Notes: generated by a model from the letters alone, not told the origin. DNA of 64,000 bases from Heterostelium multicystogenum (GCA_003667245.1 RCNN01000120.1:1-64000), one strand, 5' to 3'. Counted from the stretch's first letter, positions 13,351 through 27,059 are shown. A program made the numbers and translations.

Positions 13351-13986
13351 TCACGCGTGACAATATTCAGTAAGCGGATTGTAACATCTTCTTACACCAA
13401 GCTTCATTAATGAATGGGATACATACAATTAGTAAAATTATTCTTTGAAAATGTGATAACATAACATTACACAACAGCATTGTTAATACTTACATTACAT
13501 ATGTACTCTCCCCATCTGCAGTAAAGTCCATTATTACAATATCCTTGGTTTGGATTAAAGCATATGTTTCTATATAAATAAGAGAATATTAGTTAATATA
13601 GTGCCGATACTCTATAAAAGTATAGTACTCACCCACAAGGTAATTGGAAGTTTGAGCAAATTGCAGGAGTATTGATATCAACAATCATTCCGCCTTGACA
13701 TTTGAAGTAATGTGGATCAAAACAATTTTGTCTGGGGTCGGTCTAATATTAAAAAATTAATACTGTAAGTCAAAAGTCCCATTCCTTTGATAATAATACA
13801 TACTGGACATCTTCCTTGACCTTTACTACAAACAATACCATCAATACATTCACTGATAACTGGAGAGTAGCATTCAGTTCCAAACTTTGTATAGCAAGTC
13901 TCATAGTGAACACCGTTTATGTCGCAAATACCCTGAGAAAGGCACCCGACAAAAAGCAACAACAAGAAGAACAACACTGTATTCAT
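13351..13986 (-). CDS. Small secreted cysteine-rich protein
   Basis: Four exons give about 139 residues. A strong signal peptide (MNTVLFFLLLLFVGCLSQG) is followed by about 120 residues containing many cysteines, including blocks around YETCYTKFGTECY, CSKGQGRCP, FKCQGG and YCNNGLYCRWGEYIC. The last exon ends in CYNPLTEYCHA. Introns lie after RCP, after LPCG and at 13402-13493, and all splice in frame with GT/AG ends. No frame break is needed. The even cysteine spacing suggests a disulfide-rich extracellular protein, but I recognise no named family. Confidence 0.75.
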
Positions 13987-14312
13987 TTTTAAGATATCTT
14001 TGTCAATATATTTGAGTTTCTATTTAAACAAAGTAACTAGTTAAGAATGAAATGAATTGTAAGTATTTGTTGTAGTATATATTCAACCTAAGAATATATA
14101 TATTAGTTTGTAATGAATGGGAATGTTTACTGTGGTAAGAATCTACAAAAATACTTATTGTGATTGGTTAGTTATATAATAATGGTGTCCTATCAATTGA
14201 ATCTTCATGGAAAATGAAATGAAATAGATTGCAGTAAAGATAGAGGTGAAGGTGTCTAGGCGAGCTTTGTTTTATTTAATTTACATGTAATTGTTAATTG
14301 ACTGTGTAGTAT

Positions 14313-15977
14313 TTACAATGAAACTGAACCATTTTGTTGATTGCTTTTGATGATTGCTCTTTTACCTTGTTGGACAATCTCAAAGGAAAGTGACTTTTTG
14401 TTGGCAACTTGTTGAGTGATTGTTGTGATGCAAAGTGAGTCTGAGCTTTGGAGATAGTTGAGAATGGGAAGATCCATATCCTTTGCAAAGAATATACTAG
14501 GTTCGCTCATCTTATCGTACCAAAAGAAATCAAAGCACTGATTGTTCGCTAGCTCTGGTAATGCCTGTGGGATTAGATACTGAATAACATGCCCAACCGT
14601 ATAGTGCACATGAATCGTGATGTTTGCAATATGCTGTTTGGTCTTTGAGCGAAATGAGTTTAATAGTTCTTGGCTGTTGTGTTTCTCGGAATAGTTGGAA
14701 AAACAATTTCTTGATGTGTTCGTAGTTATTAATATTGATTTCTTCATTTATATTTTGTTGTGGTAGCGGTTGCTTTGGTGGTGGAGTGGGTGGGAGTTGT
14801 TTGTTTGGTACAGTTTGAGGCAATTTACTTGGCGATGGTGGAGTATTGGTCATTGGAGAAGAAGAGGTTGGAGACTGTTGTGGTGGAGTCAAGAAATTAA
14901 TACTGTTCAATGTAACAGGTTGTGAATTATTGTTATTGTTCTCCAGAGTGTTCCTGGCCATCTTTGTCCAGACTACAAAGAAATCCTTGTTTGATTGGAT
15001 CACTGATTTTTCAATAAGACCTCCAATTCCCCATATCGATTTGGTGAATTTGACTGCGGTCGATACCTTAAGCTGACAATGGTCTTTGTTGCCATTTGCA
15101 GGTTCAAGAGAAATGTAGTTCTCTACTGAGAAGCTGTCCCCGTATGGAACATCACGTGACAATGAACTGGTTTCCATAAAATAGCCGCCAGTCGATGTAC
15201 GACGTATCTTTTGGACCTGTGTAACGCTTGCTACCTTTGGTCCAATCTTGAAAGAAATGGGTGTCTTGAAGGTGAGTGTGCGCTCCTGGTGACAACCAGA
15301 TGGAGAGGTAACCCAGCTGCCTTCGTTCATTTCGTAGAATCCCATTTCCTCGCTAACTTTAGCCCAGAAGCTCGAGTCAATAATAACGCGATAGAATTTT
15401 GAACACTGAGTTGGAAAGTTTTCGATAACATATGGTTGGAGTTGGTTCACCTTTGACAATGGATCCATATCTTTACATTCAACTAAAACAGGTGATTTAA
15501 TTACACTTGCTAGCATTGGATTATTCTGATGGTTGTTTATGCCATTGTTGATGATTGGCTGTGGTGATGAAGGAGTAGGCAATATGGTGATGGAGGAATT
15601 ACTTGATCGATATTATTGACTGTGATTAAACGTGGTGAAATAATGTTATTTGGACTTAACACATGTTGCTTATCTGTGCAAACATTTGTATCGCTGTTGC
15701 TAGTGTTTTCGCTGTTGTTATCATCCCATCGAATAGATGGTTCATAATGGGCAGGCTGCTTAGGATCACACGATATGATATTTCCTGAAGTAATATCATA
15801 GAGATCGAAACTATCTAGATCGGAAGGGCCGCTATAATTTTCATGAATAGAGCAGTTCAATCCCTCGAATTGACCTGATGTCAACATATCTATAGTTTGG
15901 ACATAACCTCTCATATGACCATTTCCAGCATCATTATAATTCATTCTAACAATTTGCCAACAACAGTACCTCTTCAA
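14313..15977 (-). CDS. VASt-domain (StAR-related lipid-transfer type) protein
   Basis: The central part (about 15440-14970) fits the VASt domain, found in GRAMD1/Lam sterol-transfer proteins. It shows FYRVIIDSSFW, the R-rich strand HQERTLTFKTPISF, the signature DVPYGDSFSVENY and IEKSVIQSNKDFFVVW. A Pro/Gln/Asn-rich linker follows. The C-terminal segment of roughly 120 residues (ANITIHVHYTVGHVIQYLIP ... FDFFWYDK) resembles a ubiquitin-like or RA-type fold, which is only a guess. No GRAM domain or membrane anchor is visible. Two frame breaks are needed, near 15575 and 14720. The start could be 15977 or the Met at 15944. Confidence 0.7.
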
Positions 15978-15999
15978 ACCAAACCAATCTAAACAACAA

Positions 16000-16540
16000 G
16001 CTAGCTAACTAGTCAAACTCCTTAAGATTATTAAAAATAATAAATAATAATAATAATAATATTGATCTACAAATATACAAATATACAAATATACAAATAT
16101 AATAATATTATACAAATAATAAATATAATATTATTATAGCTATCTCTAATCTTAAATTAATAATATAAATGAATTCAAATAATATGACTTTGAATATATT
16201 GTTGTCACAACATGTTGTTGCTTTAATTGTTTACAACCAAACAACAATTTAATTAATAAAAATGTGTGTTGTGTTAATTTGTTCGTAAGAATTAAAGAAA
16301 AAAACAAAAATAAACCCCTGGTAGGGTGTGAGAAGCTAAAAACAAGCTGTTGTTCATTTGGTATTATTATTATGATAATAACAAATCAATCGTATCTTAT
16401 CTATTATCAAACAAACATATAATATTGTATTGTATAATTACCTTAAAATCTATGATACAATAGTTTGTATGTTATATGTTTGTATATCTTTATATTTTAA
16501 TGTTTATTATAATCGTATTTAATTTGATGTTTGTTTGTTG
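16000..16540. repeat. AT-rich spacer with an 8-bp tandem repeat
   Basis: The unit ACAAATAT is repeated four times at about 16071-16102. It is flanked by AATAATATTAT-type sequence that can pair with itself. No gene was seen. Confidence 0.5.
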
Positions 16541-16548
16541 TTGTTTAG

Positions 16549-16989
16549 TTACATTGCTATTTTTGTTGACTTCTGATAATGGGATGGGTGGTTTGAAATC
16601 ACGAAACATTGATTCTGGAATACGTAGGGTACAGTACCGAATGCTTTGAGGTGTGCTCTCTTTTTGGTGAAACCTTTCTTTGTTGACTTTTTGTTCTTGT
16701 AGAATGATTGATAGGAGAAATCGAATGGCATTGCAATGATCTTTGTCTTTACTGTCTTGATGGTAGCTTCAATATCCAAATCGTCTTTCATTGATCTTGT
16801 TGTAGTAGTGGTGGTAGTAGTAGTAGCTGCAGCAGTAGTTTGTTCTGGAGCTACCTCTTGTTCTGCGCTAGCCTCTTCAGAGGCGTTGCTATATGATCTA
16901 ATACATCTGCTGTTGCTGTATAAGTTGTATCCAACCAATCTACAGTTATTATTGATCTTATTTAAACTAAATGATCTCAACATCTTCAA
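16549..16989 (-). CDS. Probable mitochondrial protein, function unknown
   Basis: A single 146-residue open frame. The first 35 residues are rich in Arg, Ser and Asn with no acidic residues (MKMLRSFSLNKINNNCRLVG), typical of a mitochondrial presequence. A Thr run follows (about residues 55-64). The conserved-looking core is basic: SFYKNKKSTKKGFTKKRAHL, then KAFGTVPYVFQ. A small basic core behind a presequence would fit a mitoribosomal or other organellar RNA-binding protein, but I cannot name the family. No intron and no frame break. Confidence 0.55.
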   Translation of the reverse strand: MKMLRSFSLNKINNNCRLVGYNLYSNSRCIRSYSNASEEASAEQEVAPEQTTAAATTTTTTTTTRSMKDDLDIEATIKTVKTKIIAMPFDFSYQSFYKNKKSTKKGFTKKRAHLKAFGTVPYVFQNQCFVISNHPSHYQKSTKIAM

Positions 16990-17327
16990 ACTATCTAATA
17001 AAGTGTATAGTTTAAATGATATTAAATATTACACATACACCACTGATGATTTCGTTTTTTGAAATTGATTATTGTTTAATTTTTTTTAGTTTTTTTTAAT
17101 TTTTAAAAGTAAAATTAAAAAATTACACCTTTTTTTGTGTTCCACTGATGATGGATAAAAACTTAGTTTCATATGCACATGTCAACACAATCAGGATAGA
17201 TAGTGATCGAAGTAAATGATGGAGTCATGAATGGTCACTCAAGATTCATCAACCAACGATTTACAATTATTTAAAAGAATAAAACAGTATTTACGATTCT
17301 TTTGTACTTTGAAATCACATGAACTAG

Positions 17328-20300
17328 TTACTTTATTTTTTCCATCATGATTCCTAGTGTAAGCCTAATTTTCATTCTGTTCTTTTGGATGATTACTGCA
17401 CCGACAACCAGCATCGCGCTTACACCAACGACAACGACAACAGTGATGATGATCCATGTCTTGCTTTTAGATTCTGAAGTTGAACATTCATCTTTAACTG
17501 AGACCAACAATGAAAAGTCAGGATCAATCAAGCATTGTTTGCACTGACTTAAGTTGATTCCAATCAAGATATCTTCTGTCTCTGTTCGATTGACAATCTC
17601 GACAAATGAATATGTTGGTTGTCCATCTGAAATTGACACATCATAGAATTTGCCATAAAATGATACACCATCTTTCACTATCTTCAAATAGTTCAATGAG
17701 TTATCGATTTGATTTGTTCCAATCGAATTCTTTTCAGATTTGCATTCTTGGTTGCTATCATCTTCAAACTTGGTTGAAAATACAACTCTCAGTGTGTTGA
17801 GAATCGACTGATAGTTCCATCCATTGATTGATACTGAGAGTTTGATTGAGTTTGCTGGAAGTGTGAATGTGATTGTTCCAAAGCTGATGCTCTTTGATTC
17901 ACTTGAATATTGTATTGTTGATTGAATTGTTTCTGATGATGTATGATTCAGAGTGTATTGAATCATTGTTGTTGTATTTGTTTTGGTTGTGTTATAGTTC
18001 CAATTGTTTGTTGAAATTGATTTGACAATATTTCTATTTGAATCCAATTCTTCAATCGATATCATGTTGAATGAGAATTCTTCATCCTGTACTTTGAATG
18101 TTGGAGTTGGTGTTGTTGTATTAATAATCTCTCCACCATTATAAATCACTTGAAGAATAAAATATAATTAGTTGCTTCATAAAGATAAACAAGTATTGTA
18201 TCAAAGAACAACATACGATTTTCACAATAGTAACCATTATAATTAGGATAGCACTGACAAACACCAGATGACAAACATTCTCCATTTCCATTGCAAAGTG
18301 GTGTTGTTGATCCACAATCAACAATGACTTGAGCTGGATCTATAATAAAAACATGGTTAGGAAATATCATTGGGTATATAGTTTAATGATAGTTACCAAA
18401 TTTTGATGCTTGTTGAGTATGAATATCCATCGACAAGCAATGATAATGGAAAAAACACCGCTACTTAATTGATTTGCCTGACAGACAATTGCGGTATTCG
18501 AATGAGCCGTTGGAATGCAAGTCTTGTCTTTATTGATGAGGATTGATATACCTGTTTGTTGATTGTTTCCAAATTGGCCAAATAATGTGATATTACCACC
18601 AACTTCTGTAACTTTTGAAATAGCTGAAATGATTGGATATCCTATCAATTAAAAGGTATTAGTATTTTATAGAGTAGATGATATATTTAAAAGGATGATA
18701 TTACTTTTTTTATATTGAAAGGTACCGTTAAAAGAATCAGTGAGTGAAGTGTATTGATTATTGTAATGTTTGATCGGAGTCGATGAGATCAATCGTACAT
18801 GATAATTGTGTAGAAGATATTGCAAAGTCTGTCATTCTAACTCCAAGAATTGTCACCTTAACGTTTTGAAGAATTTTTAAAATCACCATTTATAGTGACC
18901 AACAAGCTGTTTGGTTTTTGGATACAATCAACATTGGAAATATAATTATCTATTGGAAACTCCCATTAATATCTATAATAAAAATTGATCAATAGACAAT
19001 TTAGACTTACTTTGATAGACTGAAATTGTTTTTGGTTTGAACTCCTTCATAGGTTTGGAATGAGATGTTAAAAGTACCAGATGTAACTGGAGGTCTGACA
19101 CTATTAAAATAGATATTAGTATATTATTTGGTGTGATTAATTATTCTTATCTCACTTACATCATCAATTCATTAGGAGTTAAGATTTGATACAAATCTGA
19201 TCTATATCCAAAGTTCTTGCCCCTATAGCATTCATATTAATAAAAGGTCTATTTCAATATCTGTTCATAATATATATTTACTTGATTGTGATTGTGGACT
19301 GTACTTAAAGATGGTTTGTTCCAATTCAATATCTAAATATAATTATATTTTCATTGTTAATAAAAATAATTATACACTGGAATCAATTATATTATTATTA
19401 GATATACTAACTGCAAATAAAATTATTAGGGGCCAATATGTTGGGAGGTAATTTAGTATAGATTTCGTCCCAGTAGCATTTCATACAATCTGGTATCTCT
19501 GAAACAGAAGTATTCGCCAAATTAAAAGAATTAGAAGATATTCTGCAATATGAACTCGGAACAGCACCATATATCTGTGAAGGATTTTTAGGTTCTAATA
19601 CAAGATATGAGATTGTTAAATTATCATATGCTGGCAATACTGTGGATGGGATAATGTCTCCTGATATATATATTTGAACAGGTTTCGAGGTACTAAAAAA
19701 TGAAGCATATGGCAATGGTCCAGAGTATAGAGTTCGACTATAAAGATAAATTAATAAAAAAGAGAAAATAGTTTCTTATAATATTATTCTTACGTTAGAT
19801 ATCCTAATCCATTGAATATAAATTCTGATTATTTGATACTGTATTAAATATATTCAAGTTAAACCGTGTTAAATCCAATGGAGTAATTGTCTGATTTCCA
19901 ATATTTCTATTGATTTCTAATTAGTCCTAATCAAATGAAATTAGTTACAATATTACTAACATTTTCTTGAATACCGGTAGCTCCAGGATCGATCTTAATG
20001 ATAGCAGGGGTATTTATATCAAATATTTGTCTGATTTTGTTGAGAAAGGTGAAATATTAATAAAATGTCTTAATATTATATAATACAATCTAAATCTTAC
20101 AATTGAGTAATCTTAGATGATGTTAGCCAGAGTGATATATTTCTATATAACTTTGTAAATGAACTAAAAGTAAAAATAATGATTAGGATGTGTTTTGGTT
20201 GTTTCTCTATGGGCAATGTCTTACATAGTGCTTAGCTTTGGAAAGACACTTTCTTTGAACTCATAAGTACTATAGGAGGTAAAGTCTAATTTTCTGTTAA

Positions 20301-21264
20301 AGTTAATTAGTTTCCAATAATTTAGATATTTCATTATTGTTGGGACATTACATTGTTGTCAGAGAGGAATAGTTTTGAGTTACTTTAATATCAAGGATAG
20401 GTGGGGTATATATTGATGTTAAAGTAACATCCTTAGCAGGATAAATAAATACTGAGTTTGGAACAGCATTTGTAAAATTACAACTATCAAACCCTCTATA
20501 TTAAATGTTATTAGTAATCTAAGTTACTTGGCCTCTTGGTGAAACTTTGAATGATTACATACGAAATTGTCAACTTTAAATTTGTAGGGAAGTTGGTGGG
20601 AAATGTAACATTGACATTGAATAATCTATTAGTTAAATCAAAAGTGTCAATATCATATTATCTATTTTATATGATAGCATTTATATATTTACTCCAATCT
20701 ATATAACATTGTATTGGTTGGGTTATCCAGTAGCTTTAAAATATTGAAGGATGGATCTTTTTCTATCTGTAATTTTGTAGTGGGACTGAGAAGAAAAGTC
20801 TCTAGTTTTTGGAACTTCAAGTCATTTACAGTTCCTGGGTTACCATTATTTACAGGGTTGCTTAGGCCATTAATGAATCTAATAGCTTAAGGTTAGAATC
20901 TTGGAAGTATTTCACATGTGAATCAATCCTATCACAATACCTACATCTCTTTCACATAAAGTTTGTTGGCAATAGTATCATTAAAACATGAAAAGTAAGC
21001 ATTGGTGTTTCCATTGTTAATTCCCAAACAATCTTGAGCAGAAAGATTCCAACCTATAGAGTACTAGTCATACACTGTTAATTTTGACCTATGTGTAACA
21101 ATAGCTTTTGAGTGTAGATCAACAATACATACCTGTTTAGCTAACCAGTAGATTCCATTAATATCATCAGATGCTAATGTTTGGGCCTCAACATCGGAAT
21201 CAATAAGTACTAATAAACACAGTAAAACTCTAATAATTACAGAATATATCTTATTTGAAATCAT
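17328..21264 (-). CDS. ComC-like secreted/membrane protein with EGF and IPT/TIG domains (copy A)
   Basis: A type I surface protein of the dictyostelid ComC style. It starts MISNKIYSVIIRVLLCLLVL, a signal peptide, then DINGIYWLAKQ. A leucine-rich part split by many introns of about 60-90 nt follows. A block near 19700-19410 contains VPSSYCRI and PDCMKCYW. IPT/TIG modules and an EGF-like module come next (CNGNGECLSSGVCQCYPNYN, about 18300-18225). The distal region has CKQCLIDPDF, then a membrane helix (IIITVVVVVGVSAMLVVGAV) and a short basic tail. A frame break at a T6 run near 18460 is inferred because copy B keeps the frame there. The middle exons (21060-18650) were not resolved one by one. 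It probably serves in cell recognition. Confidence 0.7.
17422..18330 (-). repeat. Homogenised segment, copy A
   Basis: This stretch is nearly identical to 21708-22620, including third codon positions and the intron near 18150-18215. Sequence to either side differs clearly. It covers the EGF module end through the start of the membrane segment. Confidence 0.8.
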
Positions 21265-21600
21265 ATTATTATAAAAAGATGTATAATAAAATGTTGATTG
21301 GTGTCTTGAATTAAAGATTAATAAATGATAAAACAAATCTTTATTTGTGAAATTTGCCCCATGAGATCCACAAATAAAAATATCTGATGATCAATATTAT
21401 GTTAATATTTTAAAAGTTGGTTTTTCCCTGAAACATTGCATCTCTTATTCGAATCTCTTTCTTTCTGAATTTTTAAGCAATTCTTACAACTAATTTCTTT
21501 ATAATTTGATCAAATTTAGATTACTGAAATAAACTCTCATCCAGCTGATACTTTTTAATCAATACAAATAGGTTTTAGAGGTGATTATAATTAAATGATT

Positions 21601-24600
21601 TTATTTCTTTGATTCAAATTTCTCCATCATAACTTCTAACTTTAATTTGATTTTGCTCTTATTCTTTCGGATGAGGACTGCACCTACAATAGTGGCTGCA
21701 ATCACGAAAACACCAACGACAACGACAACAGTAATGATGATCCATGTCTTGCTTTTAGATTCTGAACATTCATCTTTAACTGAGACCAACAATGAAAAGT
21801 CAGGATCAATCAAGCATTGTTTACACTGACTCAAGTTGATTCCAATCAAGATATCTTCTGTCTCTGTTCGATTGACAATCTCGACAAATGAATATGTTGG
21901 TTGTCCATCTGAAATCGACACATCATAGAATTTACCATAAAATGATACACCATCTTTCACTATCTTCAAATAGTTCAATGAGTTATCGATTTGATTTGTT
22001 CCAATCGAATTCTTTTCAGATTTACATTCTTGGTTGCTATCATCTTCAAACTTGGTTGAAAATACAACTCTCAATGTGTTGAGAATCGACTGATAGTTCC
22101 ATCCATTGATTGATACTGAGAGTTTGATTGAGTTTGCTGGAAGTGTGAATGTGATTGTTCCAAAGCTGATGCTCTTTGATTCACTTGAATATTGTATTGT
22201 TGATTGAATTGTTTCTGATGATGTATGATTCAGAGTGTATTGAATCATTGTTGTTGTTGTTGTTTTGGTTGTGTTATAGTTCCAATTGTTTGTTGAAATT
22301 GATTTGACAATATTTCTATTTGAATCCAACTCTTCAATCGATATCATGTTGAATGAGAATTCTTCATCTTGTACTTTGAATGTTGGAGTTGGTGTTGTTG
22401 TATTAATAATCTCTCCACCATTATAAATCACTTGAATACATAAAATATAATTAGAATTAGAATTAGTTGCTTCATAAAGATAAACAAGTATTGTATCAAA
22501 GAACAACATACGATTTTCACAATAGTAACCATTATAATTAGGATAGCACTGACAAACACCAGATGACAAACATTCTCCATTTCCATTGCAAAGTGGTGTT
22601 GTTGATCCACAATCAACGGTGACCTGTGCAGGATCTAATATTAAATTTGAATTAGATATGATAAAGATAATATTTAAGAATTATGGATGATAGTTACCAA
22701 TTTTGATGTTTGTCGAGAATGAATATCCATCAACAATAATTGAAATTGGGAATATTCCACTTTCTAATTTATCAGTTGTGCAAACAATTACTGTTTGTGA
22801 TACATTCACTGGAGTACAAGCGGTGTTTTTGTTAATCTTTATAGATAGCATAGTTTGATTAAAAGTTCCATATTGTCCATGCAATGTGATATTACCACCA
22901 TCACTTGTAATGCTAGAGATAGCTGAAATTAGTGGGTAACCTGCCGATTGATTTCAATCACATTAATATACAAAATCTACCAAGGTTTGTTTATAATATT
23001 TACTTTTTTTATAAAGAAATTCCTTTGAGACAATAGAACCGTAGGAGTATAAAGTGATGTTGAAAGTGCCTTCGATATCAAATATTCTATCATAATATAC
23101 AATTAATTCGGTAGTACCAATTACAGTATTATTGTTGGTTGCATTCATTCCATTAAGTGCAATGCCGGTGATAGTTGATGCGTCAAATGTACCTGTTAGA
23201 AGTATTTTTATCCTTTTTAGACCTTGTTCATATTTAATATCCGAAATAATATTATCTTTATGTATATTTATGGGTTAGATCGTGAATTTGTGATTGATTA
23301 CAATTGAACACTGTTACCTTTTAATAGAATGATTGATTTGGTTACTGTTCCTTGTGAAGTGTTGAATTTAAGATTAAGTGTACCTGTTGAAAGAGATTGA
23401 GTTTGAATTCTATTTTCTTAAATTAATACAAATCATTGAGATGATAACAATTGTAATGTAGGTGACATACATAATAGCTTCATTTGGAATGAATATTGAA
23501 TAGATGGTTGGTTGTGCGGATACAAAAACCTAGATTTTTTCCTCTGACAATGATAATGATAGTTTGGTAAATAATATGAAATAATATCGGACAGTATTCA
23601 TTGTTTACCTGACAGTTATTGAAGGTTGGAATTGATATACTTGTTTTTCAATTGAAATATCTAGAGAAAGAAATTGAATTAACATGCTGATTCAACATTC
23701 AAATGAGTATTATTAATAAAGATGACTTACTGCAAATGAATTTTTGTGGAGGAGAGAAAATGGATGGAAATGAGTTTGGTTGATAGTAGCTCCAATAACA
23801 ATAAATACAATCTGGAAGGCTGCTAACCTCTGTTGCATTCCCCAGTGAAAACTTAAGTATTCTACAATAACTTTCAGGTACAACACCAATTACACCCTTG
23901 GCATTAACCATGAAATTTTTGAATTTAACATTGTTGCTATATTCTGGCAGTGAAACTGGCGGAATAATTTGTCCATCTATTTGTAGAATTCTTCATAGAA
24001 GTTTAGAATTTTATAAAGAGAATAATCAGCAAACAGCCTCTACTTACACTGGTTCGTTTGTGGTAAAGAATGACTCTGAAGGAAAGCTTCCATTATAACT
24101 GTATCGACTAAATAGTAAAACTTAGGTTAGTTAAACTTTGAAATGTCGATCCAGTATAGACAAATAAATACCCCAAAATATCGTAATCCAGTACAGGTAA
24201 GAGGTTGACTATTGTTGTTAGTTATTAATGTATTTAGAGGAAATTGACTTAAATTCTTTGGATTAATTATCTGAGGACCTAAGGATCTTGATATCCAGGT
24301 TAGAAAATAAGCAATAACATTGAATTATGAAGAGAATAATTACAGGGTTGTTAAATTGGAGCTTCCTTTATCAACATAATTAATAATGGCAGTATTAACT
24401 CTATCAGTTATTTCACTTTAAATCATAGGTATTTTGGTTAGAAATATTCGAGTGTTGGAGTTGACAATCAAATCAATTTTTGAAATAACTTACAGAGATT
24501 CTATGGATATCATCGAACCAAGGTTCAATACAGTTCCGTCTTGGATACGTGATATAATTCTTTCAAGATGTTATTATTTATGATTATTAGCTAGTTAATA

Positions 24601-25749
24601 TTAATAGAATACAACATTTTAACCTCAACTTACAAGGATTTCAATTGAGGATAGTTGGCTTGGCCAAAATTAAATGAAGTGTAGTTGGTTATTTCAAAAT
24701 TTCTACATTGTTTAAATTAGTAATCTGACCGATATGCTAAGCTGAAATGTGGGCAATTTGTTTTGCTAGTTAGAGAACTAGATTACATACAGATATTTTA
24801 AGGTGGAGTAAGATGCGGAAGCCATCACATCAATCTTCTGAGGAACCGTATTTGTTGTTTGAATGATAACACTCTCAACTGGGGGGAATAATACACCATT
24901 CGGTATAGTATTTTCAACATAGCAATTGGTAATAGAGCTATAAACATGTTGAAATCAATTTGCTATCTTAATATAATGATGTTAATCACATATATCTATA
25001 TTACTTACATTGTTTTCAATTTTAAATATGCTGGAAAATTTGCAGGAAATACCAAAGGAGAAAAGATTTTAATGCTACATAGAGAGATATGAAGAATGAT
25101 GGAATATTAATGATGTTGTTAACAATGACAAGATAAGACATGATTTAAATCATGATTACCTACTCTAGATAGGTTAAAGCAGTGTTAGTTGGGTTGTCAA
25201 GTAACGCCAATATGTTGTATGTAGTATTCTTAAAAATTTTAGGATTCTGAATAGTAAACTTAGTCAGATATGACATCTGTAATTCTGTAATTGGGGGTGG
25301 AGTTCCATTATCTTGAACTGCATAACTGGCTATAGATCTGCACTCATTGATATTTATATTAACAATTGAAATGGATGTATTAAATATCTCATGATGATAT
25401 ATAAAGACTCAAAACATACATTTCAGAAACATAGTCCAAAGTTGAATTTGATATACAAGTGATTTTTGCTGAACTTTGCTGTTGTACAGTGGAACAAGTT
25501 GTACCACCAATATTCCAATCAATACCGTACTAAAGTTATTTTATTAGTATTCTATTATTAATAATCCAAGAGGAAGAAGGATATCATTCCATTTATTCTT
25601 TCCTTCCTTCAATGACTCGTCTTACATACTTGTTGAGCTAACCATTTGAGAGAAGCTAAATCTTTTGGAGCCAATTGATTCTCAGCCTCCACATATAGAA
25701 AGAGATTTACAAGTAATAAAAAACATATAACTAGAGATATAGATTTCAT
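21601..25749 (-). CDS. ComC-like secreted/membrane protein with EGF and IPT/TIG domains (copy B)
   Basis: Tandem paralogue of copy A in the same orientation and layout. It starts MKSISLVICFLLLVNLFLYV (signal peptide), then LASLKWLAQQ. After an intron, GIDWNIGGTTC is the usual cap of these leucine-rich extracellular proteins. The leucine-rich part (about 25500-24000) is divided by many short introns. A block with VPESYCRI and PDCIYCYW lies near 23870-23790, IPT/TIG modules near 23150-22680 and the EGF module near 22600-22510. A membrane helix and lysine-rich tail end at 21601. The last exons are almost identical in DNA to copy A, while the rest has diverged. It is divergent to mtnA, with 242 bp between start codons. 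Confidence 0.72.
21708..22620 (-). repeat. Homogenised segment, copy B
   Basis: Partner of 17422-18330. Small differences include a short indel near the codons after KDEC and an added AATTAG-type repeat in the intron near 22450. Confidence 0.8.
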
Positions 25750-25991
25750 TTTTGTTTACAAAAAAATCAAAATAAAATGAAAATCGACAACAACCTTATG
25801 GTAATAAAAGATTCCCAGCACACAATCAAAAAAAATATCCAAGGTCATAAAAGGTGGGTCCAAGAATTTGAAAAAATCAAAAAAGACACCTTCCACGAAT
25901 GCTGGTTTTTTTGCAGAAGATCATAGAATAAATAGAATTTCTAGATTAATCTCCACTAGCGGACAAAGCTTGAAAAGCAAAGAAAGAGAAG

Positions 25992-27055
25992 ATGGAGAAG
26001 TTTGAGTACTTGTCAATTAGATACAATGGAGAGGGATTGCTGGAGATATTGGACCAAAGAAAGCTGCCCGATGTCGAGGAGTGGCTCGTCTCGGCAAAGC
26101 CTGAGGACATGATTGCATATATAAAACAGCTTTCAGTAAGAGGTGCTCCTTTGATTGGTGTTGCTGCTTGTGTTGCACTGTTCCTCTACGTCAGACAGGC
26201 TGAGGCTGAGAGAAGCCAGTCTCTTACTGCTGAGGAAGTCACAGAGGTCGCCACCAAGTTGCGTGACGCGCGTCCCACCGCTGTTAACTTGATGAACAAC
26301 CTCGACGAGATGTTGCAGCTAAACAGCACCCACAAAGACTACAGTTCAGCAAACTTGGGAAGAATCGCACGTTTTGATCATCGATCGTGAAGTAGACATG
26401 TGCGCACGTATATCAGCAGCCGGTGCTGCCCTCCTCAAAGATGGAGACAAACGTATTGACTCACTGCAACACTGGTGCGATCGCTACTCCTGGCATGGGA
26501 ACAGCACTTGGTATCATTCGCGAAGCTTGGCGTCAAGGAAAGAAGATCCATGTATACGTCGACGAGACTCGTCCATTGCTTCAAGGTGGTCGTTTGACTA
26601 CCTACGAACTGGCACGCGAGGGTATTCCACACACATTGATCTGCGACAACATGGCAGCAACACTCATGTCCTATGGCAAGATACAGCGTGTTTTGGTCGG
26701 TGCCGATCGTATTGCACAAAACGGTGACTTTGCCAACAAGATTGGTACCTACTCAGTCGCAGTTCTCGCTCACTACCACGGAGTACCATTCCACGGAGTC
26801 GCACCATGGTCGACAGTAGACTTGCTTTGCAAGTCAGGCAAAGACATTCCCATTGAGGAGCGTCAATCATCAGAAGTTCAAGGAGTATCAGGTGCCTTTG
26901 GAACCATTCGTTGGGCACCAGCCAACACACCCACCTTCAACCCAGCATTCGACGTAACTCCAGTCGATTTAGTTACCAGTCACATTTTAGACACAGGAAT
27001 TTACACAAGAGAGCAACTCAAAGATTTGATTCTCACAAAACAACAACAATCATAG
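25992..27055 (+). CDS. mtnA: Methylthioribose-1-phosphate isomerase
   Basis: Converts methylthioribose-1-phosphate to methylthioribulose-1-phosphate in the cytosolic methionine salvage pathway. Family signatures are complete: [18 protein letters not shown] at the start, [12 protein letters not shown], a catalytic-Cys motif THCNTGA (Cys codon at 26465), [26 protein letters not shown] (acid residue near 26705), NKIGTY and NPAFDVTP. The protein would be about 350 residues, normal for the family. Two single-base shifts break it: one near 26370, and one at the AAAC near 26450, where one A too many separates KDGD from VLTHCNTGA. Both are close together in a strongly conserved region and look like consensus errors. 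It starts divergently from the ComC-like gene. Confidence 0.92.
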
Positions 27056-27059
27056 AATA

